A DNA stretch of 64,000 bases from Nafulsella turpanensis ZLM-10 (lineage in GTDB: Bacteria > Bacteroidota > Bacteroidia > Cytophagales > Cyclobacteriaceae). The notes beneath the pieces were generated by a model. The model saw only the letters and a list, made by a program, of their open reading frames with translations. It was not told the origin of the DNA and did not search any database. A program made the position numbers and the translations under genes. Shown here piece by piece: positions 61,998 through 64,000 of the stretch. The DNA is taken from NCBI RefSeq assembly GCF_000346615.1, contig NZ_ANNU01000021.1, positions 1 through 64,000 on the forward strand, given 5' to 3'. Position 1 is the stretch's first letter; each line of letters starts with the position of its first letter.

Positions 61998-62360
61998 TTA
62001 GGGTGCCGTACTATACTCTTTAGCTATATCTACTCCTTTTACTTTGGTCTTCAGGTAGCTATCTGAAATTTCCAGTATATCTTCTTCCCAGCTCCCCAAA
62101 AGATCCTGTTGAGCATGCACCTTTACAGTATTTTTATCTAAAAATGACCAGCTGCCTTTATCCCCTGAACTGTTACTCCAGCGTCCATCTCTTTCATACA
62201 GCACCCATACTTCGCCGTTTTTACCAATTTTATACCAGGTTTTATTCACCAGCAGTGTTTTAGTATCCTGTGGCACAAGCTCATCTTCAGGCATACAGGA
62301 CGCCAAAAGGGCCAGTACAAAAATAAACAGACCTGCCTTTTTTAGATTTTTATTCATCAT
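61998..62360 (-). CDS. Lipocalin-like lipoprotein
   Basis: A 120-residue lipoprotein (lipobox ASC near residue 22). The mature part has NKTWYKIGKNGEVWVLYERDGRW and GSWSFLDKNTVKV, the layout of lipocalin-like (DUF-type) small proteins of Bacteroidota. No specific ligand is known. An ATG directly after the first (62357) gives essentially the same protein. It precedes the zinc-ribbon gene by 24 bases on the same strand, so both may be one transcript. Confidence 0.72.
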   Translation of the reverse strand: MMNKNLKKAGLFIFVLALLASCMPEDELVPQDTKTLLVNKTWYKIGKNGEVWVLYERDGRWSNSSGDKGSWSFLDKNTVKVHAQQDLLGSWEEDILEISDSYLKTKVKGVDIAKEYSTAP

Positions 62361-62634
62361 TTTTTTGCTCAGCTAAAGTTTTTTAATTTGGTAAAACACC
62401 ACACCTATCTCCTCTTTCCCTATCCTTCCAATTTCATGCCATTCCTTTTTTTGACTCCTGTTTTTATCAAACAGCTATAAATAAAAGCTGCATAGTTAAG
62501 TTATTCTTATGGGGCGTCAGTTCCATTCCATAACGGCAACAAACAGAAAAGAAATTTAAAACCATTAACTTTTTTATTTTCTTTACTGAAGAAGAAAAGA
62601 AGCAAAAAGGTGGGTAAAATAAAAGAAACCCAAC

Positions 62635-62665
62635 TTGCTAACGAACGTTAGCTTGTATATATTTG
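62635..62665 (+). promoter_or_regulatory. tetR promoter with operator palindrome in the spacer
   Basis: TTG (62635-62637), a 20-base spacer, then TATATTTG (62658-62665). The spacer contains a perfect palindrome, GCTAACG-AA-CGTTAGC (62637-62652). TetR-type repressors usually bind such dyads; binding here would block RNA polymerase, so autoregulation is likely. Confidence 0.75.
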
Positions 62666-62691
62666 TTAGAGGAATGAACAGTACAAAAACA

Positions 62692-63261
62692 ATGTCGAAA
62701 AAGAAACAAGTGGAGCTAACTGCCACTGAATTATTTCAGGAGCGGGGCTATGCAGCCACTTCCATGCGTGATATGGCACAGGCACTTGGCATAGAAGCCG
62801 CCAGTCTTTATTCGCACATAAAGTCAAAGGAAGAAATACTGCAGAACATTTGTTTTAGAATGGCACAGAATTTTTTTGATGCAATGGAGGAGGCCTTTGC
62901 CGAAGAGCCTGCCACTGCCCAGGAAAAGTTAACCCGTGCCATTGTGGCGCACATAAAAGTCATAACGGAAGATACTTCCGCTTCAGCTGTCTTTTTCTCA
63001 GAATGGAGACACCTAAGCGAACCTCACCTTGGAGAATTTCTTCAAATGCGGGAACGATACGAAGGCATCTTTTACAACATTCTGAAAGAAGGAGTAAATA
63101 ATGGTGAATTTATTGCCCTTGACCTTAAATTCTCCGTTCTTACTATTCTTTCAGCTTTAAACTGGACGCATAACTGGTTTAAACCCAGTGGCAAAATGTC
63201 GGCCGAAGAAATTGGAAAGCGACTGGGATTTACCATGCTCAACGGCCTAAAAAAGAAGTAG
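62692..63261 (+). CDS. TetR/AcrR family regulator, probably of the paa genes
   Basis: A 189-residue repressor. The N-terminal helix-turn-helix lies at ~10-55 (ATELFQERGYAATSMRDMAQALGIEAASLYSHI, quoted in part as TSMRDMAQALGIEAASLYSH). The C-terminal ligand pocket follows. It is 67 bases upstream of paaA on the same strand, so it may respond to phenylacetyl-CoA, as PaaR-type TetR regulators do. The ATG at 62692 is preferred since the earlier ATG at 62674 lies almost on the predicted transcript start. Confidence 0.85.
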   Translation: MSKKKQVELTATELFQERGYAATSMRDMAQALGIEAASLYSHIKSKEEILQNICFRMAQNFFDAMEEAFAEEPATAQEKLTRAIVAHIKVITEDTSASAVFFSEWRHLSEPHLGEFLQMRERYEGIFYNILKEGVNNGEFIALDLKFSVLTILSALNWTHNWFKPSGKMSAEEIGKRLGFTMLNGLKKK

Positions 63262-63297
63262 CCATATAGCCATATTAATATTTAAACTGGCTACTTA

Positions 63298-63309
63298 CTA
63301 ATAGATTAG
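63298..63309 (+). promoter_or_regulatory. Possible second operator before paaA
   Basis: CTAAT-AG-ATTAG is a perfect dyad 20 bases before the paaA ATG. It shares outer CTAA/TTAG with the tetR palindrome but the half-site spacing differs by 2 bases, so it may not be the same site. Confidence 0.35.
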
Positions 63310-63328
63310 CAACTAAACTATAAAAGAT

Positions 63329-64000
63329 ATGTACGGCGGAGGAAACACTTTTGAAGCACCCAAGCAAAACGAAATGCAGGCCGAAGACCCGCAAAAGCTG
63401 GCCGAATTTGAGGCTCGCATTGAGCGGGGCGAAAAAATAGAACCTTCGGACTGGATGCCGGCTCTGTATCGTAAGCAGCTCATTCGTATGATAGAGCAGC
63501 ATGCGCACAGCGAAATTATTGGTGCCCTGCCCGAAGGGACCTGGATTACCCGTGCCCCTGGCTTCCGCCGTAAACTGGCCCTGATGGCTAAAGTGCAGGA
63601 CGAAGTGGGCCACGCCCAACTGTTGTACAGCGCTGCCGAAACCCTGGGCAAGTCGCGCGAAGATATGCTCAGCGACCTCATCAGCGGTAAATCGAAGTAC
63701 TCGAACATCTTTAACTACCCTGCCTTTACATGGGCCGATACCGCCGTTATTGCCTGGCTCGTGGATGCAGGCGCTATTGTTAACCAGCTTGCCAACTCTC
63801 GTGGCAGCTACGCCCCTTACAGCCGTGCGCTGGAACGTATTTGTGCGGAGGAATCCTTCCACCTCAAGTATGGTCACCATGCCGTTATCCACCTGGCAAC
63901 GGGTACTCCTACCCAGCGCAAAATGGTGCAGGAAGCCCTGAACCGCTGGTGGGCACCGCTGATGCACTTCTTCGGTCCGCCGGATAAAATGTCGGTACAC
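63329..64000 (+). CDS. paaA: 1,2-phenylacetyl-CoA epoxidase subunit PaaA (partial)
   Basis: The catalytic di-iron subunit of the PaaABCE epoxidase that oxygenates phenylacetyl-CoA. The first 224 codons are present; the window ends before the stop. Visible landmarks are [11 protein letters not shown] at the start, [15 protein letters not shown], and the ferritin-like di-iron ligands [23 protein letters not shown] (ExxH) and [13 protein letters not shown] (EExxH type). The reading frame is open to the window end; the long minus-strand frame here is only its shadow. It is the first gene of a paa operon behind the TetR gene. Confidence 0.92.
   Translation, partial: MYGGGNTFEAPKQNEMQAEDPQKLAEFEARIERGEKIEPSDWMPALYRKQLIRMIEQHAHSEIIGALPEGTWITRAPGFRRKLALMAKVQDEVGHAQLLYSAAETLGKSREDMLSDLISGKSKYSNIFNYPAFTWADTAVIAWLVDAGAIVNQLANSRGSYAPYSRALERICAEESFHLKYGHHAVIHLATGTPTQRKMVQEALNRWWAPLMHFFGPPDKMSVH

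Noticed and set aside
63275-64000. 241-codon minus-strand ORF at the right edge
   Set aside because: It is the shadow of paaA, whose plus-strand frame has the di-iron motifs and start codon.
1-64000. CRISPR array, prophage or insertion sequence
   Set aside because: No regularly spaced direct repeats, integrase, transposase or phage structural genes were seen.

Overview
The window reads as a chromosomal segment of a Bacteroidota bacterium, most likely of the order Cytophagales. The support is: several promoters of the Bacteroidota form TTTG-N19/20-TAnnTTTG; weak or absent Shine-Dalgarno sequences; a type IX secretion pair (PorU2-like gingipain-fold sortase plus PorV-like barrel) with a secreted C-terminal sorting-domain protein; many small lipoproteins; PadR-PspC and ECF sigma/anti-sigma/outer-membrane-protein gene sets; and a phenylacetate-degradation locus at the right edge. 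I could not fix the genus. No phage, insertion sequence, integrase, rRNA or CRISPR array was seen. One tRNA gene (tRNA-Leu, anticodon CAA) is present.

Layout. 0.1-8.7 kb: an interspersed inverted repeat, an AddB-like nuclease, a peroxiredoxin-like protein, thioredoxin, a receiver-SpoIIE phosphatase, an EF-hand protein, a histone-deacetylase-fold hydrolase and an enoyl-CoA hydratase. 8.7-15.7 kb: ComEC lacking the metallo-beta-lactamase part, an MscS channel, a coiled-coil lipoprotein, an acetyltransferase, PhoH (TTG start), a SAM hydroxide adenosyltransferase, a small monooxygenase and tRNA-Leu. 15.7-24.8 kb: a GAF protein, a five-PAS histidine kinase preceded by tiny overlapping ORFs, a DUF983 protein, an acyltransferase, a flippase, two small conserved proteins and a T9SS cargo protein.

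25.0-36.7 kb, all on the minus strand, is the most unusual part. It is a tightly packed 8-gene block, and a ninth small gene follows it before a clear terminator. In transcription order it encodes a lipoprotein with a vWA-like fold (MIDAS Asp replaced by Glu), a 3-TM protein, a tubulin/FtsZ-like GTPase, a 1144-residue protein with an actin/Hsp70-type ATPase core, a membrane coiled-coil protein, a MotA/ZorA-like channel subunit with a long coiled-coil tail, a MotB/ZorB-like partner, and a lipoprotein joining a degraded nuclease fold to a trypsin-like protease. Together these look like an envelope-spanning machine that pairs two cytoskeletal-type NTPases with an ion-driven stator and a periplasmic protease. 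Defence, toxin delivery and envelope remodelling are all possible; nothing in the sequence decides between them.

37-45 kb: a membrane protein with its small lipoprotein, then the porV2-porU2 operon. 45-52.4 kb: PadR plus a PspC/GIN-domain protein, a serine hydrolase gene broken by one in-frame stop codon, and an ECF sigma / membrane anti-sigma-like / outer-membrane protein operon. 52.4-62.4 kb: an M20 amidohydrolase and alanine racemase (TTG start), an M13 metallopeptidase, a SulP transporter with a long leader, and small proteins. 62.6-64 kb: a TetR regulator whose promoter holds a perfect operator-like palindrome between its -33 and -7 boxes, followed by paaA (cut by the window end).
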